This document shows positions 1 through 7,475 of a DNA stretch of 26,230 bases, one piece after another. Position 1 is the stretch's first letter, and each line of letters starts with the position of its first letter. The stretch spans positions 1 through 26,230 of the forward strand of contig JAEZGJ010000300.1 of assembly GCA_023416965.1 (NCBI GenBank), in the 5' to 3' direction. This DNA is from Pseudomonadota bacterium. Lineage in GTDB: Bacteria; Pseudomonadota; Alphaproteobacteria; Rhizobiales; Phreatobacteraceae. Under the pieces are notes generated by a model. The model did no database searches, was not told the origin of the DNA, and saw only the letters and a list, made by a program, of their open reading frames with translations. The position numbers were made by a program, and so were the translations under genes.

Positions 1-1139
1 CCCCCTCATCGCGCCGCATCTTCCTGAACGCCGCCGGCAGCGCCCCCGGCCGGGGCGACCGCCTGGTGCAGGAGGACCTCGCCCGTTCGCTGGAGGCCGT
101 CGCCCAGCAGGGCCCCGCCGGCTTCTACGAGGGCGCGACGGCGGCCCGCATCGTAGCGGCCCTCGCCGCCCATGGCGGCATCATGACGACGGAGGACTTT
201 CGCGCCTACCGCCCGGTGATCCGCGAGGCGGTGCGCGGGACCTACAAGGGCTACGCCATCGCCTCCATGCCGCCCCCCTCCTCGGGCGGGGTGCATCTCG
301 TGCAGATGCTGAACCTGCTCGAACCCATGGAGCTCGGGCGGCGCGGCCACAACAGCGCCGAGACGATCCATCTCATGGTGGAGGCGATGAAACTCGCCTA
401 TGCCGACCGGGCGCAGCATCTCGGAGACCCTGACAGCGTCGCCGTGCCGGTGCGCGGGCTCACGTCCAAGGCCTATGCGGAGGCGCTGCGGGCGCGGATC
501 GACCCCGACCGGGCGCGCCCCTCCGCCGAGATCCGCGCCGGCGACCCGGCGCCGCACGAGGGCGAGCAGACGACGCATTTCTCCGTGGTCGACCGGTTCG
601 GCAACGCCGTCTCGAACACCTACACGCTCAACTTCTCCTACGGGCTCGGCCTCGTCGCCGAGGGCACCGGCATCCTCCTCAACAACGAGATGGACGACTT
701 CGCCGCCAAGGCAGGGGCGGTGAACGCCTTCGGCCTGGTCCAGGGCGCGGCGAACCTCCCGGGTCCGGGCAAGCGCCCGCTCTCCTCGATGACACCCACC
801 ATCCTCTTCCGCGACGGAAAGGTGGCCATGGTGACGGGTTCGCCGGGCGGCAGCCGCATCATCACCATCACGCTGCAGACCATCCTCAACGTCGTCGACC
901 ACGGCATGAACATCGCCGAGGCGGTGGCGGCCCCGCGCATCCACCACCAGTGGCTGCCGGACGCCATCGACGCGGAGGGCGGACTATCGGTGGACACGTT
1001 GCGGCTGCTGGAGGGGCGGGGCCACCGGGTGGTGCCGCGCGGCACGTTCGGCAATGTCAACGCCATCCTCGCGGTGCCGGGCGGCTGGTCGGGAGCGGCG
1101 GACACCCGCCAGCGCGGTACGCTGGCGGCGGGGCACTGA
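1..1139 (+). CDS. ggt: Gamma-glutamyltransferase (glutathione hydrolase), 5'-truncated
   Basis: The reading frame is open from base 3 with no start, so the gene begins upstream of the window; 378 residues are visible of a family usually 530-580 long. Family landmarks in order are an ITTEDFRAY-like segment (MTTEDFRAY), MPPPSSGG with HLVQMLNLLE, the autoprocessing and catalytic Thr of TTHFSVVD (codon 570-572), then NTYTLN, NNEMDDF, a PLSSMTPT segment, and TGSPGGSRI, which forms the oxyanion and substrate pocket. The family is made as a proenzyme that cleaves itself before that Thr; here this leaves a small subunit of about 189 residues, the normal size. The enzyme cleaves the gamma-glutamyl bond of glutathione, usually in the periplasm. 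The signal peptide lies outside the window, so localisation is inferred. No same-strand partner follows closely. Confidence 0.93.
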   Translation, partial: PSSRRIFLNAAGSAPGRGDRLVQEDLARSLEAVAQQGPAGFYEGATAARIVAALAAHGGIMTTEDFRAYRPVIREAVRGTYKGYAIASMPPPSSGGVHLVQMLNLLEPMELGRRGHNSAETIHLMVEAMKLAYADRAQHLGDPDSVAVPVRGLTSKAYAEALRARIDPDRARPSAEIRAGDPAPHEGEQTTHFSVVDRFGNAVSNTYTLNFSYGLGLVAEGTGILLNNEMDDFAAKAGAVNAFGLVQGAANLPGPGKRPLSSMTPTILFRDGKVAMVTGSPGGSRIITITLQTILNVVDHGMNIAEAVAAPRIHHQWLPDAIDAEGGLSVDTLRLLEGRGHRVVPRGTFGNVNAILAVPGGWSGAADTRQRGTLAAGH

Positions 1140-1417
1140 AGGCAGGGGACCCGTGTCAGCCAAGTGCGCCCTTCGAGGCTCGCCGGCTGGCAGACCGGGT
1201 GCCCTGGATGACGCCAGTGCGTCCTTCGAGGCTCGCCGCCGGACGGTGCTGACGCATCGCCGCCGCTCGCACCTCAGGATGATGAGGGTGGTGAGTGGCA
1301 CCTGGGCCGAATGACGCGAGAGCCCCGTGCCGCAGGCGAGCCCTCCCGCCGCAATGCGAGCGGCCGTCTCCTGCCACAACGCTGTCAGCAAGACCCCTGC
1401 GGCGGGGCCCGGAGCCA
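1140..1417. repeat. Gene-free stretch with imperfect intergenic repeat units
   Basis: No convincing gene lies here. A 16-base unit, CCTTCGAGGCTCGCCG, occurs at 1170-1185 and again, identical, at 1223-1238. At 1265-1282 lies GCTCGCACCTCAGGATGA, whose reverse complement (TCATCCTGAGGTGCGAGC) resembles the same unit, so the block reads as two direct copies plus a diverged inverted copy. Similar CCTTCGAGGCTCGC/CCTCAGGATGA units are, from memory, scattered between genes in Rhizobiales genomes. The copies lie just after the ggt stop codon and could form hairpins in its mRNA. Confidence 0.55.
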
Positions 1418-1451
1418 TTGACCGCAACGCTGGTTTGTTCTCATAATGTTC
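1418..1451 (+). promoter_or_regulatory. LexA-type SOS box overlapping a predicted promoter
   Basis: GTTC at 1437-1440 and GTTC at 1448-1451 are separated by exactly seven bases. This is the direct-repeat LexA box described for alphaproteobacteria (GTTC-N7-GTTC). A possible -35 hexamer TTGACC (1418-1423) and -10 hexamer CATAAT (1442-1447) are spaced by 18 bases, so the box covers the -10 element as expected for a repressor site. The ATG of the next gene follows two bases after the box, which places the predicted transcription start at or next to the start codon. Confidence 0.7.
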
Positions 1452-1453
1452 CA

Positions 1454-1846
1454 ATGACCAAGGGCCGAACTATCCATGCTTTCGACGCCGGTACGCCCTC
1501 CGCGCTGAGGGTGTCCGGCCTCGCCGCGCGCTTCCATGCCTGGCGCGGCGTCTCGGGGCGACGCTATCTCGCGACCGTCCATGCCGCAGCGACCGCGCCC
1601 GCCTATCCGGGCGCCGTCATCGTCCTCGCCCGCGCCGAGCCCGACGGCACGCGCGTCGCGTTGTGGGCGGGCCGTTCGCCGGCCTCTCCCGCCGCGCTCG
1701 CCCGCCTCGCCCAGATGAAGCGGGCCGCCGAGGTGCACATCCACCTCATCGCCGAGAGCGAGGCCGATCGCGCCGCGACCGAGGCCGACCTCTGCACCGC
1801 CGCGGCCGAGACGACGGCCTCCACGCGGTCCCTCGCCGCCTCCTGA
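1454..1846 (+). CDS. Uncharacterised 130-residue protein, putative LexA regulon member
   Basis: I recognise the general type (a short conserved hypothetical protein seen in Rhizobiales) but know of no assigned function. The protein starts MTKGRTIHAF; the middle holds RYLATVHAA, YPGAVIVLARAEPDGTRVALWAG and a helical VHIHLIAESEADRAA segment, then an Ala/Thr-rich tail. It has no signal peptide or membrane span, so it is probably cytosolic. The frame is open further upstream to 1295, but that extension runs through the promoter and LexA-type box and is Arg/Pro-rich, so ATG 1454 is chosen. No Shine-Dalgarno sequence precedes it; with a -10 element ending at 1447 the mRNA is probably leaderless. 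It ends nine bases before the convergent terC stop. A DNA-damage role is inferred from the promoter only. Confidence 0.72.
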   Translation: MTKGRTIHAFDAGTPSALRVSGLAARFHAWRGVSGRRYLATVHAAATAPAYPGAVIVLARAEPDGTRVALWAGRSPASPAALARLAQMKRAAEVHIHLIAESEADRAATEADLCTAAAETTASTRSLAAS

Positions 1847-1855
1847 GAGGACAGC

Positions 1856-2632
1856 TCAGCGCCGCACGGGGATGCGCGGCTCGCCCGCCGCCTTGGCCCG
1901 TTTCCGCCGCGCCGCCCGGCGGGAGAGCATGTTGAGGCCCTCGACCAGGGCCGAGAAGGCCATGGCGGCATAGATGTAGCCCTTCGGCACCTTCACCCCG
2001 AAGCCCTCGGCGATCAGCGTCATGCCGATCATCATGAGGAAGGCGAGGGCCAGCATGACGATGGTCGGGTTGGCCTCGATGAAGTTCGCCAGCGGGTCTG
2101 CGGCGAGCAGCATGACCGTGACGGCCACCACGACGGCGATGACCATGATGACGATCTCGTCGGTCATTCCCACGGCGGTGATGATGGAATCCACCGAGAA
2201 GACGATGTCGAGCAGGATGATCTGAACGATCGCCGAGCCGAAATTGGCGATGACCACGGCGGTGGGATCGACCTCCTCGTGGCCGCCCGCGTCGACATTG
2301 TGGTGGATCTCCTTCGTCGCCTTCCAGAGCAGGAAGAGGCCGCCGGCGATGAGGATGATGTCGCGCCAGGAGAAGGCCTTGCCGAGGACCGAGAAGACCG
2401 GCTGGGTCAGCGAGACGATGATGGCGATGGTGCCGAGCAGGGCCAGGCGCATGACCAGGGCGAGGCCGATGCCGATGCGGCGGGCCTTCTCGCGCTGCCC
2501 CTCCGGGAGCTTGTTGGTGAGGATCGAGATGAAGATCAGGTTGTCGATGCCGAGCACCACCTCCATGGCGATGAGGGTCGCGAGCGCGGCCCAGGCGGTC
2601 GGATCTGCGGCAAGCCTGACGATGTCTTCCAC
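1856..2632 (-). CDS. TerC family integral membrane protein
   Basis: This 258-residue protein of about seven hydrophobic segments matches the TerC family. Diagnostic acidic membrane motifs are visible: EVVLGIDNLIFISIL near the N terminus and DIVFSVDSIITAVGMTDE in the middle. A hydrophilic loop (KATKEIHHNVDAGGHEEVDP) separates the two halves, and the C terminus is Arg/Lys-rich, ending LSRRAARRKR and a short tail. TerC proteins are linked to tellurite resistance and, in several bacteria, to manganese export or metal loading of exported enzymes; which applies here cannot be read from sequence. The start at 2632 begins MEDIVRLAADP just before the first membrane span. The gene lies 137 bases downstream of a same-strand quinone oxidoreductase and converges with the gene at 1454-1846. 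Its leader may hold regulatory structure (see findings). Confidence 0.9.
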   Translation of the reverse strand: MEDIVRLAADPTAWAALATLIAMEVVLGIDNLIFISILTNKLPEGQREKARRIGIGLALVMRLALLGTIAIIVSLTQPVFSVLGKAFSWRDIILIAGGLFLLWKATKEIHHNVDAGGHEEVDPTAVVIANFGSAIVQIILLDIVFSVDSIITAVGMTDEIVIMVIAVVVAVTVMLLAADPLANFIEANPTIVMLALAFLMMIGMTLIAEGFGVKVPKGYIYAAMAFSALVEGLNMLSRRAARRKRAKAAGEPRIPVRR

Positions 2633-2769
2633 GGGGGTCCTCGGGCGTCGGAGGGAAGCAGCGGCTGCCGGGGAGCGGCCGACGGGGGTAGACGCTGCCG
2701 CTCATTCCGGGTTCCCCGGAAGCGGCGACGCTCCCCGCGATCTTTTGCCGCGGCGAGCCGGAGGCCGGG

Positions 2770-3744
2770 TCAGGGCTTGAGGATGACCTTGCCCTGGGCC
2801 CTGCGGCTGGTCAGCTCGCCGAGGGCCTCGGCGATCTTCTCCAGCGGGAAGGTGCCGTGGACGTGGAGGGAGAGCTTGCCCTCGGCCGTCCAGCGGGCGA
2901 CCTGCATGAGATTGTCGCGGTTCTTCTCCGGCTCCTTCTGGGTGAAGGCGCCCCAGAAGACGCCGCGGATGTCGCAGCCCTTGAGCAGGGTCAGGTTGAG
3001 CGGGATCTTCGGGATCTCGCCGCCGGCAAAGCCGATGACAAGGAAACGGCCCTCCCAGGCGATGGCGCGCAGCGCCGGCTCGGCCAGCTTGTCGCCGACC
3101 GGGTCGTAGATGACGTCCGGTCCCTTGCCGCCGGTCAGGGCCCTCAGCCCCTCCTTGAGGTCGTGGGTGGCGTAGTTCAGCGTCTCGTCAGCGCCATGGG
3201 CGCGGCAGAAGGCGAGCTTCTCGTCGGAGGAGGCGCAGGCGATGACGCGGGCGCCCATGGCCTTGCCGAGCTCGACGGCGGCGAGGCCGACGCCCCCGGC
3301 GGCGCCGAGAACCGCAAGGGTTTCGCCCGGCTTGAGCTGGGCGCGGTCCTTCAGGGCGTGGATCGTGGTGCCGTAGGTGATGATCATGCCGGCAGCCTGC
3401 TCGTCCGTCAGGCCTTCCGGGATGGGGGCCAGCGCCGACGCCTTGACCACGACATGGGTGCGCGCCGCGCCGTGGGTCAGGTTGCCGAACACCCGGTCGC
3501 CAACCTTCAGGCGGGTGACGCCCTCGCCCAGGCTCTCGACGCGGCCGGCGAATTCCGAGCCCGGCGAGAAGGGCAGGTCCGGCTTCACCTGGTACTTGTT
3601 CTGGATGATCAGGTTGTCGAAGAAGTTGAGGCCGACCGCCGCGACCCGCACCACCGCCTCGCCGGGGCCGGCCACCGGATCGGGCAGGTCCTCGACGACG
3701 AGGCTCTCGGGCGGCCCGTAGGCCTTGCACAGGACGGCTTTCAT
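2770..3744 (-). CDS. NADPH:quinone oxidoreductase family protein (zinc-free MDR superfamily)
   Basis: This 324-residue protein has the medium-chain dehydrogenase/reductase layout: an N-terminal GroES-like domain (LPFSPGSEFAGRVESLGEGV, VGDRVFG) and a Rossmann domain with the nucleotide-binding AAGGVG motif (LAVLGAAGGVGLAAVELGKAMGARVIA). The Cys-rich structural-zinc loop of alcohol dehydrogenases is absent, as in the quinone oxidoreductase branch. It probably reduces quinones or other small electrophiles with NADPH in the cytosol; the physiological substrate is unknown. The start at 3744 (MKAVLCKAYG) is chosen over an upstream in-frame ATG at 3843 because family members begin at MKA and a GGAGAG ribosome site sits just upstream. 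It is divergent from the YdcF-like gene and may be cotranscribed with terC. Confidence 0.9.
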   Translation of the reverse strand: MKAVLCKAYGPPESLVVEDLPDPVAGPGEAVVRVAAVGLNFFDNLIIQNKYQVKPDLPFSPGSEFAGRVESLGEGVTRLKVGDRVFGNLTHGAARTHVVVKASALAPIPEGLTDEQAAGMIITYGTTIHALKDRAQLKPGETLAVLGAAGGVGLAAVELGKAMGARVIACASSDEKLAFCRAHGADETLNYATHDLKEGLRALTGGKGPDVIYDPVGDKLAEPALRAIAWEGRFLVIGFAGGEIPKIPLNLTLLKGCDIRGVFWGAFTQKEPEKNRDNLMQVARWTAEGKLSLHVHGTFPLEKIAEALGELTSRRAQGKVILKP

Positions 3745-3905
3745 GTCGGCTCTCTCCAGGGAACGGGGCGCCAAGGCTTCGGTGCGGCCCGGCGTGGAGT
3801 CAATCCGGCCGAAGGAAGGGAGGGCACTCCGGCCCGGCCACAACCATGGCAGGCAGCCACGAACGGGACTTCTGATTGCCTCAATCGGTGCTATCCTGAT
3901 GTCCC

Positions 3906-4616
3906 ATGACGCCCATGCGCATCGACAGCGCGCCCGGTCTGGCGCCCGGATCCAAGGCCTCGCCGAGGCCTTCGCTGTTCCGCGCGGTGCTGCGCCCCTC
4001 CTTCCTCCTGCCGGCGGTGGCGGCCGCCTGCGCCCTCGGGCTCGGGGCCGGCTTCGTCGCCTTCGCCGAGACCGCCACCCGCCCCTACGACCCCGACAGC
4101 CCGCGCACCGAGGCCATCGTGGCGATGACCGGCGGCAGTTACCGCGTCAGCGACGCCGTGACGCTGCTTGGTGCGGGACACGGGCGGCGGCTGCTCATCA
4201 GCGGCGTCAACCCGATGGTGCGGGAGCGTGAGCTCGCCCGCGCCGTGCCGGCGGCGTCCCCGCTCATGGCCTGCTGCATCGACCTCGACCACCGGGCGCT
4301 GAACACCCGCGGCAACGCCATCGAGACCGCCAAGTGGACGCGGCTGCATTCCTTCCGGTCGCTGCTGGTGGTGACCTCGAGCTACCACATGCCGCGCACC
4401 ATGCTGGAGCTGCAGCGGCTGATGCCTGATGTCCGGCTCGTCGCCTTTCCGGTCCAGACCGGCGCGCTGCATCCGCAGAGATGGTGGAAAGACGCGGCGA
4501 GCGTGAAGATTCTCGGCTTCGAATATGCCAAGTACCTGATGGCGGCGGTGGGACTGCGGCTGGACCGGGCGACAGCCGATCCACCCGTTCCGCCGCTGCG
4601 CACCGCCCGCACCTGA
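3906..4616 (+). CDS. YdcF-like protein (DUF218 / ElyC-SanA-YdcF family)
   Basis: This 236-residue protein has a short basic N terminus, one membrane segment at about residues 32-54 and a DUF218 domain: EAIVAMTGGSYR at the start of the fold, RRLLISGVNP, then the family-typical NTRGNAIETAKW and LLVVTSSYHMPRTMLEL. The predicted topology places the domain outside the cytoplasmic membrane. Members of this family are linked to envelope biogenesis (ElyC, SanA) without a firmly assigned reaction, so no enzyme activity is claimed. A second in-frame ATG lies three codons in at 3915. No Shine-Dalgarno sequence precedes 3906; a TATCCT hexamer at 3892-3897 could give a leaderless transcript. It is followed after 31 bases by the acyltransferase gene, consistent with a two-gene envelope/lipid unit. 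Confidence 0.85.
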   Translation: MTPMRIDSAPGLAPGSKASPRPSLFRAVLRPSFLLPAVAAACALGLGAGFVAFAETATRPYDPDSPRTEAIVAMTGGSYRVSDAVTLLGAGHGRRLLISGVNPMVRERELARAVPAASPLMACCIDLDHRALNTRGNAIETAKWTRLHSFRSLLVVTSSYHMPRTMLELQRLMPDVRLVAFPVQTGALHPQRWWKDAASVKILGFEYAKYLMAAVGLRLDRATADPPVPPLRTART

Positions 4617-4647
4617 ACCGCCGGACCGGGCGGCAAGGACCCGCCCG

Positions 4648-5382
4648 ATGCTCCACCTGCGTTCTCTTCTCTTCAACGTCTTCTTCTATCTCTGGACCGC
4701 CTTCCTCGTCCTCATCCTGGTGCCGACACTCCTCTGGCCGAACGACCGGCCGATCCTGGCCATCGGGGACCTCTGGGGGCGCGGCAACCTGTGGGCGCTG
4801 CGCGTCATCTGCGGCATGAACGTGGAATGGCGCGGCCTGGAGAAGATCCCCGAGGGGCCGATCCTGGTCGCCGCCAAGCACCAGTCGGCCTGGGAGACCT
4901 TCGCCTTCTTCGTGCCCTTCCCGCGGCCGGCCTATATCTACAAGCGCGAGCTCGCCTATGTGCCGCTGTTCGGCTGGCTGATCTGGAAGGCCCGGCAGAT
5001 CCCGGTGGACCGGGGCCGCAAGGCCGAGGCGCTCGCCTCCATCACCGCGGGCGCCAGGAAGGCCGCCGCCATCGGCCGGCAGGTGATGATCTTCCCGGAG
5101 GGCACCCGGCGGCCGGTGGGCGCGCCGCCAGACTACAAGTTCGGCGTCGCCCATCTCTACCGGACCCTCGGCCTGCCCTGTCAGCCCGTGGCGCTGAATT
5201 CCGGCATGTTCTGGAGCCGCAAGTCCTTCACCCGCCGGCCCGGCACTGTGCTGGTCGAATTCCTCGACCCGATCCCAGCCGGCCTGCCGCCGGCCGACTT
5301 CGCCGCGAAGCTTGAGGTCGAAATCGAGGGCGCGACCAACCGGCTCATCGCGGAATCGCGGGCGCGCGGCGAGGGCGAATAG
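4648..5382 (+). CDS. plsC: 1-acyl-sn-glycerol-3-phosphate acyltransferase (PlsC-like)
   Basis: This 244-residue protein has an N-terminal hydrophobic anchor (about residues 8-30) and an LPLAT acyltransferase domain. The catalytic block is KHQSAWETF with His78; the fifth residue after it is Glu83, so this is an H-X4-E version of the usual H-X4-D motif. The other blocks are present: YIYKRELAYVPLFGW with IPVDRG, and the phosphate-binding FPEGTR at 149-154. PlsC transfers an acyl chain to lysophosphatidic acid to make phosphatidic acid at the inner membrane. Specificity for lysophosphatidic acid, as opposed to another lysolipid, is family inference. It sits 31 bases behind the YdcF-like gene and ends four bases from the convergent uvrC stop. 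Confidence 0.9.
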   Translation: MLHLRSLLFNVFFYLWTAFLVLILVPTLLWPNDRPILAIGDLWGRGNLWALRVICGMNVEWRGLEKIPEGPILVAAKHQSAWETFAFFVPFPRPAYIYKRELAYVPLFGWLIWKARQIPVDRGRKAEALASITAGARKAAAIGRQVMIFPEGTRRPVGAPPDYKFGVAHLYRTLGLPCQPVALNSGMFWSRKSFTRRPGTVLVEFLDPIPAGLPPADFAAKLEVEIEGATNRLIAESRARGEGE

Positions 5383-5386
5383 CGCC

Positions 5387-7411
5387 TCAGCCCTGGGGGC
5401 GAAAGAAATTGTACACCGCCTGGGCGGTGGCGGCATTGATGCCGGGGGCGCGCTGGAGGTCTTCCAGGCTCGCCCGCTCGATGGCCTTCAGCGTGCCGAA
5501 ATGGTTGAGCAGGGCGCGCTTGCGGGCGGGTCCGATGCCGCCGATCTCGGCGAGGCCGGCGGAGCGGATGTCCTTCTTGCGGCGGCCGCGATGGGTGCCG
5601 ATGGCAAAGCGGTGGGCTTCGTCGCGCAGGCGCTGGACGAAGTAGAGGACCGGGTCGCGCGGCTCGAGGCGGAAGGGCTCGCGCCCCGTCATGTGGAAGG
5701 TCTCGCGGCCGGCCTCGCGGTCGCGGCCCTTGGCGATGCCGACCAGCGGCACGTCGGGGATGCCGAGGTTGTCGAGGATGGCGCGGGCGGCGGCGAGCTG
5801 GCCCGGGCCGCCGTCGATGATGACCAGATCGGGCCAGGAGCCGTCGGCCTCTCCCTCGCCGGCCGGCGCCTCGGGCTCGGCTCCGCCTTCGGCAGACTCT
5901 CCGGCGCGCGGGGCGTCCTTCAGGAGGCGCTTGAAGCGGCGCTCCAGCACCTCGCGCATCATGCCGAAATCGTCGCCCGGGGCGATGTCGGACTTGATGT
6001 TGAAGGTGCGGTAGTCGCGGCGGCGGAAGCCCTCGGGGCCGGCGACGATCATGCCCCCGACGGCGTTCGAACCCATGATGTGGGAATTGTCGTAGACCTC
6101 GATGCGGCGCGGCGGGGCGGGCAGGCCGAAGGCCTCGGCGAGGCCCTGGAGGAGCTTCAGCTGCGAGGCGCTTTCGGCGAGCTGGCGGCCCAGCGCCTCG
6201 CGGGCGTTCTGGGCGGCGTGGTCGACGAGGTCCTTCTTCTCGCCGCGGCGGGGCACCTGCACCTCCACCCGGCGGCCCGCCAGGGCGGAGAGCGCGTCGG
6301 CGAGCACCGGCTGGTCCTCCACCTCGTGGGAGAGGAGGACGAGGCCCGGCGGCGGCTTGTCGTCGTAGAACTGGGCGACGAAGGAGGCGAGCACCTCGCT
6401 CGCCTCCAGGGAGCGGTCGGCTTTCGGGTAATAGGCGCGGTTGCCCCAGTTCTGGCCGGTGCGGAAGAAGAAGACCTGGATGCAGGTCTGTCCACCTTCC
6501 TGCACAGCGGCGAAGACATCGGCCTCCTCGACGCCGCGCGGGTTGATGCCCTGGGTCGCCTGCACGGCGGAGAGGGCGGCGAGGCGGTCGCGATAGACGG
6601 CGGCGCGCTCGAACTCCATGGCCTCGGCCGCCTCCTCCATCTGGCGGGCGAGGAGCTGCTTCACCGCCTGGCTGCGGCCCGACAGGAAGAGCTTGGCCTC
6701 CTTCACCAGGGCCTCGTAGTCAGGAGCGGCGACCTCGCCGGTGCAGGGCCCGGCGCAGCGCTTGATCTGGAAGAGCAGGCAGGGGCGGGTGCGGCTCTCG
6801 AAGACGGCATCGGAGCAGGAGCGCACGAGGAAGGCCCGCTCCAGCGCGTTGATGGTGCGCCCCACCGCCCAGGCCGAGGCGAAGGGGCCGAAATAGTCGC
6901 CCTTGATGGCGCGGGCTCCGCGGTGCTTGGCGATGCGCGGCGCCGGGTGGTCGGCGGTGATGAGGATATAGGGGAAGGACTTGTCGTCCCGCATCAGAAC
7001 GTTGAAGCGGGGGCGCAGCTGCTTGATGAGGTTGGCCTCGAGCAGCAGCGCCTCGGTCTCGGTCTTTGTCGAGACGAATTCCATCGCCGTGGTGGCGGCG
7101 ACCATGCGGGCGATGCGGGTGACGAGCCCGGTCGGGCGGGCATAGGAGATCACCCGCCTGGCGATGGACTTGGCCTTGCCGACATAGAGCACCTCGCCCT
7201 TGGCGCCGATCATCCGGTAGACGCCGGGCCCCTTGGGCGCGTGTTTCACGGCCGCCTTGATCACCTCCATGCCCGCGGCGACGGTGCCCTCGGCAGGCGC
7301 TTCCTCCTCCTCCGGCGCGAGGTCGAGCACGGGGACATCGGCCTCGTCCGCGGCGGCGGCTTCCGGGTCTCTGAGGTCAGGATCGATGTTGGTGCGGCCG
7401 GAACGACTCAT
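5387..7411 (-). CDS. uvrC: Excinuclease ABC subunit C
   Basis: UvrC makes the two incisions around bulky DNA lesions in nucleotide excision repair together with UvrA and UvrB. The domains appear in the expected order: a GIY-YIG nuclease (GPGVYRMIGAKGEVLYVGKA, residues 61-80), a Cys-rich zone with CLLFQIKRCAGPC, a UVR UvrB-binding helix pair (LARQMEEAAEAMEFERAA), the RNase H-like 5'-incision nuclease (RRIEVYDNSHIMGSNAVGG, PDLVIIDGGPGQL, RDEAHRFAIGTHR), and a C-terminal helix-hairpin-helix DNA-binding region (IGGIGPARKRALLNHFG). The size, 674 residues, is normal. The acidic N-terminal 45 residues are not conserved, so the start is uncertain: ATG 7411 is chosen, with in-frame ATG 7447 as the alternative; neither has a clear Shine-Dalgarno. 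The upstream same-strand SDR gene suggests cotranscription. I see no LexA-type box here. Confidence 0.96.
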   Translation of the reverse strand: MSRSGRTNIDPDLRDPEAAAADEADVPVLDLAPEEEEAPAEGTVAAGMEVIKAAVKHAPKGPGVYRMIGAKGEVLYVGKAKSIARRVISYARPTGLVTRIARMVAATTAMEFVSTKTETEALLLEANLIKQLRPRFNVLMRDDKSFPYILITADHPAPRIAKHRGARAIKGDYFGPFASAWAVGRTINALERAFLVRSCSDAVFESRTRPCLLFQIKRCAGPCTGEVAAPDYEALVKEAKLFLSGRSQAVKQLLARQMEEAAEAMEFERAAVYRDRLAALSAVQATQGINPRGVEEADVFAAVQEGGQTCIQVFFFRTGQNWGNRAYYPKADRSLEASEVLASFVAQFYDDKPPPGLVLLSHEVEDQPVLADALSALAGRRVEVQVPRRGEKKDLVDHAAQNAREALGRQLAESASQLKLLQGLAEAFGLPAPPRRIEVYDNSHIMGSNAVGGMIVAGPEGFRRRDYRTFNIKSDIAPGDDFGMMREVLERRFKRLLKDAPRAGESAEGGAEPEAPAGEGEADGSWPDLVIIDGGPGQLAAARAILDNLGIPDVPLVGIAKGRDREAGRETFHMTGREPFRLEPRDPVLYFVQRLRDEAHRFAIGTHRGRRKKDIRSAGLAEIGGIGPARKRALLNHFGTLKAIERASLEDLQRAPGINAATAQAVYNFFRPQG

Positions 7412-7475
7412 GGTGCCGGATATATAGGCGATCGCCGCGTCCGGCATCTGGCATCAGCCGCAGGCGAGCGCCCTG

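Noticed and set aside
1295..1453. Longer start for the putative SOS gene
   Set aside because: The extension would run through the predicted promoter and LexA-type box and encodes Arg/Pro-rich low-complexity sequence.
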